From assembly GCA_026636295.1 (NCBI GenBank), contig CP089453.1, forward strand, positions 1,054,001-1,118,000: DNA of 64,000 bases, given 5' to 3'. Under the pieces are notes generated by a model. The model was not told where the DNA came from. It did no database searches and was given only the letters and a program-made list of their open reading frames with translations. Source of the DNA: Medakamo hakoo (taxonomy: Eukaryota; Chlorophyta; Trebouxiophyceae; Coccomyxaceae). Made by a program: the position numbers and the translations under genes. This document shows positions 19,694 through 31,159 of the stretch, in pieces; position 1 is the first letter of the stretch, and each line of letters begins with the position of its first letter.

Positions 19694-21913
19694 ATGAGCG
19701 GCGACGCCTGCCTCCACTACAGCCGGTCCGCCCGGGCCTGGCTGGAGGAGGAGGAGGATGCCCGGCCGTCACAGCGAGGCGGTGGCGCCGGTGGGCGGGG
19801 CGTTTGTCCGGCCGCTGCTCCGCCGCCGCCCGACCTAGGCGCCAGCACCTCAACCGAGCGAGGCGGTGCCGACGGCGGCGGCTCCGCCTCGGACGGCAGC
19901 GTCACGTCCGCCGGCCTCGGTGCGGGCGTGCCGACTCCACACCGTCCTCGGCGGCGGAGGAAGGGGGAGGGGCTCGAGGCGGTGCCACCACCGCCGCCAC
20001 CACCGCCGCCGGCGCGTCCACCCCACCCGCCGGCGCGCCTCACGCCGTCCGACCACGCCTCCTTCTTGGAAGCCGAACGCCTGTTGGCGTCCGGGCAGAC
20101 CCTGAGCGCCGACGCGGCGGCTCGGCACGCTGCCCTGGCCCAGCGCGTGGCGGCGGTCCGGGCGGCGCACTGGGCGGGCGCGTGGGCAGCCGCGGCAGCG
20201 GCGCGCCCCCCACCCAGCCTCGCGTCGCTCGACCCGGCCACCGCGGCCGCCGTCGCGGCTGCCGACCGGTCCCGGGCAGAGCGCGTGTCCCGGTCTCTGC
20301 CTCGGGCGTGGGCTGCTGTCGACGTCGGGCTGGACGTGGAGGTCCTACGGTCGGCGGCGGCGGGCGCGGTGGCGTCGACGGTGGCTGCGGCCGGCGCGGC
20401 CGGGCCGCCCGTCGGCGCGGCCGCCGCCAGGCCGTGGGAGTGCGCTGGGTTGGTGGGGCCGCCGCCGCCCCTGGAGGCACTCACCCTGCTGAAGCCTGGG
20501 AGTGCGATCGACGTGTCCAAGGAGCGGGCGAGCCCGCCTGCGCCGCCGCTCCACGCCGACGGCGCGGCACGGTCGGCCGCCGCGACCGCGCGCGCGGCCG
20601 CCGTCGTCGCCGCGCCCGCCCTGGCAGCGCTGGCCTCCGCGGCCGTGGAAGCCCCGCCCCCACCCGGCTGGCCGGCCGACGATTGGTGCCTGCCCGTTGT
20701 GGTTGAGGCCGTCGACGGCGGGCAGGCGCGGGCGTTTGTCGGCTCCCCGCTGCCGCGCCGGTCCGAAACGCTGCGCGAGGCGGTGGGCCGGGCCGCGAAA
20801 GCCGCGCTGCTGCGGACGAGCTCGGCGTCCGCCTCCCGCCCTCGCTCTCCCACACTCGCCCTGTGGACGGGACCCGGCGGCGCCTCCGTGCTCGTCCGGT
20901 GCCACGATCGAGGGGGGCTGGCGGGCGGCGCGGGCGTGCCGCCCGCGCCGTGCGCCACGCTGGATGGTGGAGACCCGCGGCCGCCGCCGCCTTCCCCAGC
21001 CCAGCCGGACCCCACCGCCGCCACCACCACCACGCCCGTCTGCGTGCGCGTCGCGCTTCAGTACGGCTCGCCTGCGGAAGCGGACCGGGAGGAAGAGCCG
21101 CCGGGCGCGACCGCGGCGGCCGAGTGCGCGGCCGGGCTGCGGGCGGGGTGGGGCGGCGCGCTGTTGGTGGCGCACGTGGCGCCGGGCGCCGGCGGCGTCT
21201 CCTCCCCTCCTCGCTTGCTGCGCTGGCGCCGCCTTGATGGCCGGGAGGCGGCGGCGCGGGGTGGGGCCGCCCGCGGCCTGGCCGCATGCAGTGCGTTGTT
21301 GGCGGGCCTGCGCCCCCTCGGGGCGGGCAGGTTTTTGGTGTGTGGCGGCGGCGGCGGTGGCGACACCATCCGCGTCTACGCCGCCCTGACTCCACAGCCT
21401 TCCACGCGCTCGTCGCTGCCGCCCCTGCCCGTCGGCGGCGGGATCCCTGGAGCGAGCTCCGGTCCGTTTGACTTGTGGGCCGCGCTTACGCTGGCCGCAG
21501 GCGCGGCGCGGCGCCCGCCCGCCCGCCCTGCGCCGCCGGTGTGGCGCTCCGCCAGGCCGGGTGTGCCCCAGGTCCCACACACGCCCGCGCCCGTGCAGGG
21601 CAAGCAGCAGCAGCAGCAGCAGCAAAAGGCGGGCGGCAAGGAGCGCGGGAAGAAGAAGAAGAAACACCCTCCGGCGGGTCCGACGTCCAAGGAAAAGCCG
21701 CACCCAACTGCCCGCCGTCGCCGCCGCGCCGTCCGCCGCTTACCCCTGGCCTGGACGCTGGACGGCGTGGATGATTGGGACAAGCCTGGTGGTGGGGGTT
21801 GGGAGGACGGTGGTGGGGTGGACGGCGACGGGCGCGGCCGCGCGGCCATGCCTGGGAGCGGTGGTGGTGGCGCGGCAGCCCTGCTGCTGGGCGCAGCGGC
21901 TGCGGAGCTGTAG
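19694..21913 (+). CDS. Unrecognised 739-aa protein
   Basis: Start chosen at the ATG at 19694 (MSGDACLHYSRSARAW), because the frame upstream of it is only the GT/G repeat. I do not recognise the protein. The first 100 residues are low-complexity (Gly, Pro). An Ala-rich helical part follows, with a DHASFLEAERLLASG segment near residue 115. A mixed alpha/beta region at about residues 330-570 includes DDWCLPVVVEAVDGGQARAF, SPTLALWTGPGGASVLVRC and LRPLGAGRFLVCG. The C-terminus has a Gln run (21605-21625) and a Lys run, then basic and Gly-rich tails, suggesting a nuclear protein. There is a faint likeness to the NARG2/ICE2 C-terminal domain of the little elongation complex, too weak to assign. Codon use matches its neighbours. 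Confidence 0.7.
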   Translation: MSGDACLHYSRSARAWLEEEEDARPSQRGGGAGGRGVCPAAAPPPPDLGASTSTERGGADGGGSASDGSVTSAGLGAGVPTPHRPRRRRKGEGLEAVPPPPPPPPPARPPHPPARLTPSDHASFLEAERLLASGQTLSADAAARHAALAQRVAAVRAAHWAGAWAAAAAARPPPSLASLDPATAAAVAAADRSRAERVSRSLPRAWAAVDVGLDVEVLRSAAAGAVASTVAAAGAAGPPVGAAAARPWECAGLVGPPPPLEALTLLKPGSAIDVSKERASPPAPPLHADGAARSAAATARAAAVVAAPALAALASAAVEAPPPPGWPADDWCLPVVVEAVDGGQARAFVGSPLPRRSETLREAVGRAAKAALLRTSSASASRPRSPTLALWTGPGGASVLVRCHDRGGLAGGAGVPPAPCATLDGGDPRPPPPSPAQPDPTAATTTTPVCVRVALQYGSPAEADREEEPPGATAAAECAAGLRAGWGGALLVAHVAPGAGGVSSPPRLLRWRRLDGREAAARGGAARGLAACSALLAGLRPLGAGRFLVCGGGGGGDTIRVYAALTPQPSTRSSLPPLPVGGGIPGASSGPFDLWAALTLAAGAARRPPARPAPPVWRSARPGVPQVPHTPAPVQGKQQQQQQQKAGGKERGKKKKKHPPAGPTSKEKPHPTARRRRRAVRRLPLAWTLDGVDDWDKPGGGGWEDGGGVDGDGRGRAAMPGSGGGGAAALLLGAAAAEL

Positions 21914-22134
21914 CATTATTGATTTAGAACGCATGCGTGTTGATATGATTTGTGTGTGTGTGTGCCGTTGGCGGTCTAACAAGCCTCACGCGCAAGAAGA
22001 AAAAAACGCACCCCCCCACCTCCCTTTCCAGCGCCTCACCCCACCGACAAAAAGAGAAACGACACACGCGCACGTGCACACGCACCACGCCCAGCCCCCC
22101 TCCCCTCCACCCCTCCCTCCCACCCACCCGCTCC

Positions 22135-24379
22135 TCACAGGTACGACGTCGGCGGCCGGCACGTCTCCGAGTGGATCAGGTCGCACGGGAACACGTCCTC
22201 CGGCTCCGGGTACAGCAGCCGCGCCTTGCCGTCCAGGTACCGGTTCAGCAGCCGGGTCGTCGCGTAGTTGAAGCCGGTCGGCTTGCGGTTGTTGGTCCGG
22301 CACGCGTTGATCTCCGTGCGCATGCGCGACGCCAGCACCTTGCCCAGCTCCACGCCCCACTGGTCGAAGGAGTTGAGCCCCCACACAAAGCCCGCCGTCG
22401 CGATGCGGTGCTCGTACAGGGACAGGATCTGGCCGACCGTGTACGCGTTCAGGGCGGGCAGCATGATGGACAGGGACGGCCGGTTGCCGGAGAAGGTCTT
22501 GTGCGGGATGAGGTAGTCGGGCACGCCCTCGGCGCGCAGGTCGACGGGCGACTTGCCGACGGCCAGCGCGTCGGCCTGCGCGAAGAAGTTGCACATCAGC
22601 TCGTCGTGGTTGGAGACGACCTCGCCAGCCAGGTACACGGACTGCTGGGATTTGATGATGCCGATGAATTCGGCGGGGACGGGCCGGCCCTGGTGGATGA
22701 GCTGTGGGGTGGTGGGGTGGGGAAAAAGAGCGCATGCATGCATGCGTGTGAGGGCAGGAAACAGGGGGGCGAGGGAGGAGGGGGTGCCCAGCGCGCGCGC
22801 CACGCGTGTGTCCCCGTCCCCCTCTCCTCCCTCCCTCCCTCCACCCGCCCGCCCCGCACCTGGTAGAACGAGTGCTGCCCGTTGGTGCCGGGCTCACCAA
22901 AATCGATCTCGCCCGCCTTGAAGGGCAGCGCCGTCCCGTCCGCCGCCACGCCCTTGCCATTCGACTCCATGGACACCTGCTGGATGTGGGGCGCCAGCTT
23001 GGCCAGGGCCTGGCAGTAGGGCAGGATGGCCAGGGAGGAGTAGCCCAGGAACGTGGAGTTCCAAATGCCGGACAGGCCGAGCTGGACGGGCAGGTTGTGC
23101 GCAAAGGGCGCGTCCCGGAAGTGGGTGTCCATGGCCCAGGCGCCCTCCAGGAAGCGGGCGGCCGTGCCGAAGCCGTACTGGAGGGCGAGCGGCAGGATGC
23201 CGACTGCGGACGTGACGGAGTACCGGCCGCCGACCCAGTCCCAAAACGCAAACGCGTTGGCCGGGTCGATGCCAAACTCGCGGACGAGCTTGAGGTTGGT
23301 GGACACGGCGACCATGTGCTTGGACACGGCCGCCTCGCCCAGCTCCGCCTTCAGCCAGGTGCGCACGGTGCGGGCGTTGAGCATGGTCTCCACCGTCGTG
23401 AAGGTCTTGGACACGACGACGACGAGCGTCGTGGCCGGGTCCAGGCCATTCAGCGCGCGCGCGACGTCGATCGGGTCGACGTTTGCCAGGAAGCGCAGCG
23501 TCCGCCCCGCCGCGTGCGCGGCCGACTCCTGGTCGGTGCGCAGGGCCGTGTGCACGAAGAGCGGGCCGAGGAAGGAGCCGCCGATGCCGATGGCGACGAC
23601 ATTGGTCAGGGGCTTGCCCGTCGCGCCGACCCACTCGCCGGTGCGCACACGCTCGGAAAAGTCTTTGATCTTGTCCAGGACCTCCCACACCTTGGGGACG
23701 ACGTTGCCCTCGCCCGGCGTTTCGATGACGGCGTCGCGCGGCGCGCGGAGGGCGACGTGCAGGACGGCCCGGTCTTCCGTGGCGTTGATGTGCTCGCCGC
23801 CAAACATGGCGTCGATCTTGCCGCGCAGGTTGGACCGCTCTGCCAGCGACAGCAGCAGGGCCTCCGTCTTGGCCGTCATGCGCTGGCGGGCCATGTCCAG
23901 GAGCACGCCGTCGTGCTCGTGGAACAGGGCGTCGCACCGGGCCTCGTCGCGGAGGAGGTCCTTGAGGTGGCTGTGTGAGTGCGTGGGGCGGGGTGGGGGG
24001 CATGGCATAAGGGATGGAGGGGCAGTGCGTGAGAGCAGGGTGTGGGGACTCGTCGCGCGTGTCCTCCATCCACCTCTCTCCGCCCCACCGCCACTCCAAA
24101 CTCACGTGTCCTGGATCTCGTCAACGTGGTCGATGAGCGCCTTCCACTCGGGCGTGTCCGCGATGGTCGCGTACTCCTTGCCGGCGCCGACCTGTTGGGA
24201 GAGGGAGGGAGGGATCTCAAAAAACCGGGGTTTTTTGAGTGGGGGTGGTGGTGGTCGGTCGCGCGAACGAGGCGCGCAGTCCTGCCCGGAGGCGAAAAAA
24301 GCAAGAAGCGCGCCCCTGAAAAACCACACCACTCTCTACTCACCGTCGCGGCAGACGGCGCGGACACGGCGGCAGCCAT
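22135..24379 (-). CDS. PGI: Glucose-6-phosphate isomerase, cytosolic type, four exons
   Basis: Exons are 24379..24344, 24191..24106, 23970..22860 and 22701..22135 (1800 nt, 599 aa). Junctions restore [28 protein letters not shown] and [13 protein letters not shown], both textbook GPI. Signature blocks are [39 protein letters not shown] and [20 protein letters not shown]. It interconverts glucose-6-phosphate and fructose-6-phosphate. The N-terminus before the fold is only about 20 residues ([12 protein letters not shown]), and the wording follows plant cytosolic PGI, so a cytosolic enzyme is more likely than a plastid one. Introns are 135-158 nt with GTGAGT or GTGCGG donors. Confidence 0.93.
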
Positions 24380-25220
24380 GGTGGTCGTGCGGGCCGGGGT
24401 GGCGGCGGAACTGTTGGGGGGGAGGGGAGGAGGGAGAGGGGGCGCGTGAGGCGAATGGGGACCCGCTGCGCGCAAAAAGCTGGCGGCAGGAGCGTCCACC
24501 GGGAGCCTGCCACACGCACGTCTTCAGTGCCAGCGCAGCGAAGACGTGCACACACGCGGAGAAAGGCGGCAGCGCGTGTGAGGAGGGACAGCGGGCGCGC
24601 CCGTCTCAGAGGCGGCCGCTTTTCACGACGGTGCGCTCGTTAGCAAGAGTGTGCGCAGCCGCGCGAGCGAGCACAAGGGCGCGCAAAGGAGGGCCGCACA
24701 TCTCCCCTCGCCCGCGTACGCCGTGACGGCGGCGGCTTGCGCACTCGACACGGCCCACAACTCCCAGGCAGCGTGGTGCCGGGTCTTGGGCCCTCACAGA
24801 CGTGACGCTAAGCCCTGTGCTCGCCCAACAGCCCGGCATGCGCGGAGCACAGACAGAGTCCTATCCTTCGAGCGCGAGGCCGCGGGCGCGCCCAAACCGC
24901 CGCATCTCCCCAAAACGAACGCACCGGGGCTTGGCCGTCGCGACGACGGGCGTCGTCAAAACAGGGCGGGCGCGCCGACTGGTACAGCTGGCCTTGACGC
25001 GGGACGACGGCGCGCGGACGGCCCCCTGCATCGAAGGGGGGAAGGGTTTTTGGGGCGCGAGAGCGGAGGGGGGGGGGGGGGGGGGAGGGGGAGGGCGAGA
25101 GAGCGCTGCGCCCAAACAGACTTGGCTGTGAGGGGCCTGAGCACCCCCGCCCTCTCCTCCCTTGTCATTCATGTCCCGCGGACACGGACACACGCGCGCA
25201 CAATGCAACACCACAGTGCT
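24380..25220. other. 841-bp gap upstream of PGI and downstream of the carrier gene
   Basis: No gene is supported here. It holds the PGI promoter and leader (right of 24379) and the 3' flank of the mitochondrial carrier. A run of 18 G lies at 25068-25085 followed by GA-rich DNA. Open frames in the gap are Arg/Ala-rich noise without family features, and I found no tRNA signature. Confidence 0.5.
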
Positions 25221-26361
25221 TCACCCCTCCCCCCGCCCACCCCCACCACCACCGCCCTGCCCCTGCAACAGCCCCAGCACTCTTTCATACACCACAAACG
25301 TCAGGGCCGACTGCGGCACGACGCGCAGGAGCGTGGGCGCCAGGCCCTTGTACAGGCCCGCCACGCCCTCGCGCGCGAGCACGGTGCGGGCGGCGGCCAA
25401 GCCCCTGTCGTACCGGATGGGCGACGAGGGCGCCGGAGACGACGCGGACGCGGCGGACGGCGGCGGGCCGCCCACCTGGCGCTGTTGCAGGCGCGCGCGC
25501 ACGACCTGGGTCGGGTACGTCGCCACGCACGCGATGACTTTGGAGGCGGCGCCCAGCGCGGAGACGGTGGAAGCGGGCAGGGCGGGCGCGGTGGAGCCGC
25601 CCAGGCCCGAAGAAGAAGCAGGCGGCGCCCTGCCGGCGTGCCCGCCCCCGCCGCCGCCGCTCCACCGCACCGCGAGGGACCGCAGCTCCTCGTACGCCGC
25701 GAACTGGATGGCGCCGTGCGAGACGAGGAGGAGGGAGGGGGCGAGGCCCCGGTACAGGCCGCGGACGCCCTCCTCGCGCAGGATGGATGCGACCGCGCCG
25801 GCGACGCCAGCGTAGCGGGGCGGGGCGGATGAGAACGCGGCCGCGCCCGCGGCGGCCGAGGACGACGCGGCCGCGCCGCCCGCCGCCCGGGCCGCCGCCG
25901 CTGCTGCGGCCGCCGCGCCGCCAGCCGCCTTGCCCATCGCACCGCCAGCCCGTGGCGGCACGCCACGCGCCGCCAGCCTGGCGCTCCCGCCCCCACGCTG
26001 CAGCTGCAGCCGCGTCTTCACCACCCACACAGGGTTGGTCAGCACGCACACAAACGCGCCCGCCTGGGCGGCCGCCAGCAAGTGCAGGGCCGCCGACCCC
26101 GACCCCGACCCGCCGCTCCCTCCGCCGCCACCACCAAACCCGGCTTCTGCCAACCGGGTTTTCGCGGCTTGGTACGCCGTGAAGTACGCGCCCCACGACA
26201 GGCCCGCGCCCAAGAGCGCGGGCGCCAAGCCAGCGTACAGGCTGGTCCAGCCTTCCGTCGCGACCATGGTGCGCAGGGCGTGCCAGGTTCCCGTGTAGGC
26301 GGGTAGCGCGGTGCGGACGATGCCATCCTGGACTGTGGTTATTGTTGTTGTTGGGTGTGTG

Positions 26362-26395
<34 letters not shown>

Positions 26396-26678
26396 GGCGT
26401 TTTTTCACGAGGTCGAGGTCCACGGCCGAGAGCGAGCCAAGTGCATGCGGGGTCGAACCCCCTCACATGCCCCTCACCTTGCAGCCGCGTCTTCACCACG
26501 TCCAGTGGGTGCAGGGCCAGCACGGACGCCAGCCCGGCGGTGCAGCCGGCGATGGCGTGCTGCCTGCGGTTTTGTGGGCGGCGTGTCGTGAGAGGCGCGA
26601 GGGAACGAGAAAACGTGAGCGTATGCGGTCGATTGAGAGAAAAGCAACGCACCACCGCTGCGCGCCGTCGTCTCCCAT
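25221..26678 (-). CDS. Mitochondrial carrier, folate/FAD transporter type (FOLT1 / SLC25A32), three exons
   Basis: Exons are 26678..26653, 26563..26478 and 26332..25221 (1224 nt, 407 aa). The first exon is only 26 nt (MGDDGAQRW) and joins to QHAIAGCTAGLASVLALHP, giving the W-x3-AG start of FOLT1. The three carrier signatures are PLDVVKTRLQ, NPVWVVKTRLQLQ and YPTQVVRARLQQR. The family-specific VSHGAIQFAAYEELR, SWGAYFTAYQ and VVPQSALTFVVYERVL segments match the plant plastid/mitochondrial folate carrier and human SLC25A32. An Ala/Gly-rich loop of about 60 residues is inserted in repeat 2. It moves folate or FAD across an inner organelle membrane. The intron before exon 3 carries GT/CA repeats. 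Confidence 0.88.
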
Positions 26679-26834
26679 CGCGTGTGGCAGCTGCAGGTGC
26701 ACACGGCGGAGACCCTGGCAGGCGCGAGACACGAGCCGCGGAGGGAAATAGAAGTGTGCGCACGCAGAGAGCAAAAGGCAGAAAAGCAAGGCAAGGGTCC
26801 GTTCTTCACAGGGCCTCGACCAGACCACCCCCAC

Positions 26835-29095
26835 TCAGTCGGCCGCGACGACGAAGCCGTCGCCGCCAACGGCGTCGCCCTCCTCCCCACCACCCGCGAC
26901 CAGCGCGGCTTCCGCGTCCGGGTCGGCCACGACACCCGCACGGCCGGGTGAAGCGACGCGCAGGCCGCGGGCCTTGGCGGCGGCGGGGCGGGGACACGCC
27001 GCACCCCCGCCGCCCCCACCAGGCGGCGCCGCGTTTTCTTGGTCGGCGTGCTCGTCTTCCGGACGCGCGGGCTGGGCCCCGACCGGCCGGGTCAGCGTGG
27101 CGGTCGCCAGCCCGTCTGGCGCGCCAGGCAGGCGGAACAGGGTGTCCTCGTACGGCACGATCAGGCCGTCGTCGTCGGTGGGGGGCGCGGGCGGCGGGCC
27201 GGGCTCTTCGGCGGGGCCGGGGCCGCCGGCACCACCGCCGAACGCGGCCGCCAGGGCGGCGAGCGCGTCCCGCGTGCCCAGCGTGGCCGTCACGTCGGCG
27301 GTGGGCTGAGGCGCGGGCGGAGCGTCGTCGCCGTCCCCACCACCACCCCAGGGCGCGTCGCCCGGCAGCGCTCCGCAAAACAGGCCGCCGACGGCCGCCA
27401 GGGCGTCGCGCGTGGCCAGGGTCACGTCCGCCGCGTCATCCGTGGGCGCGGGATCTTCAGCAGCAGCTGCTGCAGCAGCGGCGGCTTCTGCTTCGGCCGC
27501 GCGGTGGCCGGCCACCGGGTCGGCGACCAGGCGGGCCAGGTTGGCCGCACCGCGCCCGCCGCCGGCCTTTTCCAGGCGGGCGCGGCCGGGGCGGGCGCCG
27601 CCCGTCGCCTCCGCCGCCAGGGCGGCACGGGTGGCGGCCACCGGGTCCGGCGCTGGTCCCGCGCATTCCTCGTCGACGAAAACCTCGACGGGCGCGGCGG
27701 GAGGAGCAGGCGCGGCCGCAGCCCCTGCCCGGCGGCGCGACCCACCACCACCACCAGCCGCTCTCGGCAGCGTCGTGCCCGCCCACCGTGCCGCCGCCGG
27801 CTCGTTCTCCTTGCGCGTGTCGGCGTGGGAGGGCAGCGCATCCCAGCCGTCACCGGCGGTGTGGGCGGAAGGCGGCGGAGCGCCCGCACCGGCGGCGGGC
27901 TCGCCACCAAACTCTCCATCCACAAACACGGCGAGGCCGGGGCCGCCGCCGCCGCCTTGGCGGGCGGCGGGGGCGCGCCGGGGTCCGGCGGCGCGCGTCC
28001 CACCCACGGCGGGCCTCGCACCGTTGGGCGCAGCCGGCCGCGGGCGGGCGGGTGGGGCCCGCAGGGAGCCCAGGGCGGCGCGGCTGGGCGCGCTGGGCTG
28101 TGCGCTGCCACCCCCACCCCCGCCGTCGGCCAGGTCCCGGGCCACGCGGCGGGCCATGCGCGCCTCGAATTCCGCGCGCCGGGCGGCCAAGCGGTCAGCC
28201 GGCACCGCGCCGACCGCCTCGCCCTCCGCGTACGCCGCCGCCGCGCCGTCCCAGTCGCGGGCGAGCTCTGCGCGCGCGGCGCGCGCCGCCCAAAACAGCG
28301 ACGCCTGCGTTCCGATGCCGCGCGCCGCCATGAAGGCGAAGACGTCGCGGGCGGCTTCGTGCCCCGGGAGGGCGTCCGCGTACTGCAGCCACAGGCGCAG
28401 GTAGCGCGGGTCGGCCGGGTAGGTGGCGTGTTTGCCCGCGGCGACGGCCTTTTGCAGCTCGCGCGTCGCGCGCTCCAGAAGGGGCAGCAGGCCGGTGGTC
28501 AGCCCGCCACCGCCCGTGCGGCCCGCGTCGGCCGCCCATTTGACGTACCGGGTCCAGACGGACAAGGGGTCGGAGCCGGTGTAGGTGGACAGCTCGGTCT
28601 CAAAGGCACTGTGAAGTTCGTCGGGTGGATGGATAACGGGGCGGAGAGGGAGAGAGGTTGAGGGAAAGAACAATTGTGGCGGTTGAGCTGCAGGGGTGGG
28701 AGGGACGCCGCGTCGCGCACGGAAAACGGTCCCTCCACCTCGTTCCGTCAGCGTTGCTGAGTACAGGAGCCCTTAAGCCCCTCGAATGGATGGTCTGCCA
28801 GGCGATACGGGCGCTGCGACGCCCTGAAGCCTCCAAACGTTTTCTGCATGCCGCGCGCGAAAAAACCAAGCAAAACTCACGCTTGCGCCTCCCGCGCCGC
28901 CGCGTCCAGGCCCGTGTCCATGCCCAGCGGGACCGGCTTGTCCTTCAGCGAGGCCGCGGTCCGGCCGCCCGGCAGCGGTTTGAAATTTTCCTTGGCGTTC
29001 TCCCAGTCGTGTTCCTTGGCCGGGCCGACGGCGGCGGCGGCGCGCGTCGCCCGCGCCTGCGCCGCGCCGGGCGAGACCAGGCCGAGCGGTTGCAT
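26835..29095 (-). CDS. Mad3/BUBR1 spindle-checkpoint protein without kinase domain
   Basis: Exons are 29095..28881 and 28608..26835 (1989 nt, 662 aa), with a 272-nt intron. The N-terminus carries a KEN box (K35-E-N, within WENAKENFKPL). The Mad3/BUB1 homology TPR region follows at about residues 72-205: DPLSVWTRYVKW, GLLPLLERATREL, DPRYLRLWLQYAD and GIGTQASLFW. A second KEN box lies at residues 338-340 (DTRKENEPA). The remainder is low complexity and ends without any kinase motif, so it is Mad3-like rather than BUB1-like. In this family the first KEN blocks Cdc20 in the mitotic checkpoint complex. The predicted start lies about 240 bp from the next gene, which diverges from it. Confidence 0.88.
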
Positions 29096-29333
29096 TTGAT
29101 GTTGTCTTTCTTATGCAAGGGGTGCTGTGGAGGAGAGGGCAAGGGTCGGGCACGGCCGTGTGGTTGTCCGTCCCGTGTTGGCCGTTTGAAGGCGGGGCGA
29201 GAGAAAGCACGTCTGAGGCGAAAGGGTCTGCCCGCGCCGCCACTGCTGGCTTTGCGGCGCGCTGCAATTTTTCTCACACGCGCAGAGACGGCCACCGCCC
29301 TTTCTGTCCTGGCCCATTCCACGCACGGCTGTC

Positions 29334-29953
29334 ATGCGTCCGGCCCGCCCCTCCTACAGCGGGCCGGCGGGCGGCCTGAAGGCGCCTCTGCGCTCCGCCA
29401 CGCACCGGCGAGCGCGGCGCTCCACTGCGCGGCACACTCCCGTCGCGTCCGCAGGCAACGGCGGCGATAAAAACGACTGGGACGCCGCCTGGCGCGACCT
29501 GAAAAAGAGTGCGTTGGCGGGCGCTGTAGACGAGGGCGAGGGAATGAGCGGCACCGTGCCTCCCCCGAAGGGTTTTTTTGTCTCCTGCCTTGCGCGTGCC
29601 TCGCGTGCGCCTCCCCGCGCCGCCCAACCCTCACCCTCTCCCACCCATCCACGCTCGCAGACCTCCCGGCCGTGGAGCCCGCCTCCGGCGCCCGCCCTGC
29701 CTCCCGCAACATCCGGCCCTTAGACTCGCGCGCCGCCCGCCAGGCCGCCGCCCGGGCGGGCACGCCGCCGGCGCCGAAATTTGTGAAAGGCGGTGGCTCT
29801 CCCCAGCGCTCAACCGGCGACCCGGCGCTGGACGCGATCCGCGCCCAGGAACGCGTCAACCTGGACATCTGGTCGGACGCGCGGTTCGCGGCCGCCGGCG
29901 GCGCGCTGGCGGCCGGGCTGCTGGTCGCGTTCCTGGTGCAGGGCCCGCCCTGA
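29334..29953 (+). CDS. Small plastid-type membrane protein, function unknown, two exons
   Basis: Exons are 29334..29508 and 29661..29953 (468 nt, 155 aa), donor GTGCGT, with the split codon A|AC restored. The first 40 residues are Arg/Ser/Ala-rich with few acids (MRPARPSYSGPAGG...), as in chloroplast transit peptides. NDWDAAWRDLKK follows. The C-terminus has ALDAIRAQERVNLDIWSDA and one hydrophobic span (FAAAGGALAAGLLVAFLV) ending four residues before the stop, so it looks tail-anchored. I do not recognise the family; the pattern resembles small green-lineage thylakoid proteins. A TGTAA signal lies at about 30040, some 90 nt past the stop. Confidence 0.65.
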
Positions 29954-30349
29954 GGAGCGGTGTGGGGGGAGGGAGGGGTGTTTGAGAGAGAGGGGCCAGG
30001 GGCCGTAGAAGGAAGAAAGAGAGTTGAGTTGAGGGCGCGTTTTTGTAAACCTGCAGGCAGCATGCACGCTGTAGAGCGTGGAGCGTCAGTCGAGGGCTGG
30101 GTGCGGGCGGCCGCACCGTCGGGAGACGGCCCGACCTCCCCTTGCCGCCGGAAGGAAATGGGCAGGGGGTCGGCCCTTGAGGTTGCCTCTGCCCGCCGCA
30201 CACTCTCCTGTTTCCTTCCCCCTCGGCCGTGTGTGCCGCCGCCGCCCTCAGCTCCCGCCGGTCACCCAGGCCCGCGAACCCTTGCTGCACGCCGCACGTG
30301 CAAGTCACACCCCGCAGGACCCCTCCCCCCACTCGAAGGCTTTCATTCA

Positions 30350-31159
30350 ATGCTCGTCGCCGTGCTGTCCTCTGGCGCGCCGCGCCTGGCGCCTGTGCCG
30401 CGGGGCGGCGGCCTGCGGCCCCGCGCCGCCCGCGCCCCGCTGGTGGCGACTAGCTCGTCCGTCCGTGGGCCCTCTGCCCGGCGCGGCCCCGTGTCCGCTC
30501 GCGCCGTCCTGGACGTGGACGAGTCCACCTTCGAAGCGGAAGTGTTGAAGGTGCGAGTCCTCTGCGTTGCCGCCCCCCCTTTTCTCGTCGAACTCGCCCG
30601 CAGCTAAGGAGGGGTGTGTATCGCACCCGGCCGTGGTGCACAGCAAGGGAATGCGCCGGGCGCGCGCCGTCCTGTTGCTCTTTTCCCGATCGGCGCGCCG
30701 CGCACCAAGCAATTGCTTTTTTTTCCCACACACACCACACACCCTCCCTCCTTCACAACAGTCCGACGTCCCAGTCCTCGTCGACTTTTGGGCGACCTGG
30801 TGCGGGCCATGCAAGCTGGTGGCCCCGCTGATGGCGGCGGTGGAAAAGGTAAGGAGCGGAGAGAGCTCCGGCCAGCGTGTGGTTTTCCTCGACCAACCCT
30901 CCCCTTCATCCTCGCATCACGCACGCCTCCCCCCCTACAAACAAAGGACTTTGGCTCCGCCCTCAAAGTCGTCAAAATCAACGCCGACCCCGCGCCCGCC
31001 CTGGTAGAAAAGTACAAGGTCTACGGCCTGCCCACGCTCATCATTTTCAAAGGCGGCGCGCCCGTGCCAGGCTCGCAGCGCGAGGGCGCCATCAACAAAG
31101 CCAAGCTGATGGAGTACTTGGCGTCGCACGGCCTGACGCCCGCGGGCGTGCAGGCTTGA
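30350..31159 (+). CDS. TRXX: Thioredoxin x, plastid, three exons
   Basis: Exons are 30350..30550, 30762..30848 and 30947..31159 (501 nt, 166 aa), all phase 0. The N-terminal 50 residues form a transit-like Ala/Arg/Ser stretch ending near [12 protein letters not shown]. The active site is [11 protein letters not shown]. The tail [14 protein letters not shown] followed by [10 protein letters not shown] is what sets thioredoxin x apart from the m, f and y types. Plant thioredoxin x reduces 2-Cys peroxiredoxin and other stress targets in the stroma. Donors are GTGCGA and GTAAGG. The 3' flank runs into the GAGT microsatellite. Confidence 0.9.

Noticed and set aside
24651-25832. Possible gene in the 841-bp gap right of PGI
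   Set aside because: The frame crosses the poly-G run and the carrier gene in antisense, has no recognisable motif and no splice logic.
26448-26464. GGGGTCGAACCCC string resembling a tRNA T-arm in a carrier-gene intron
   Set aside because: The loop is only five bases on the plus strand, and the minus-strand stem has mismatches; no acceptor or anticodon stems fit around it.
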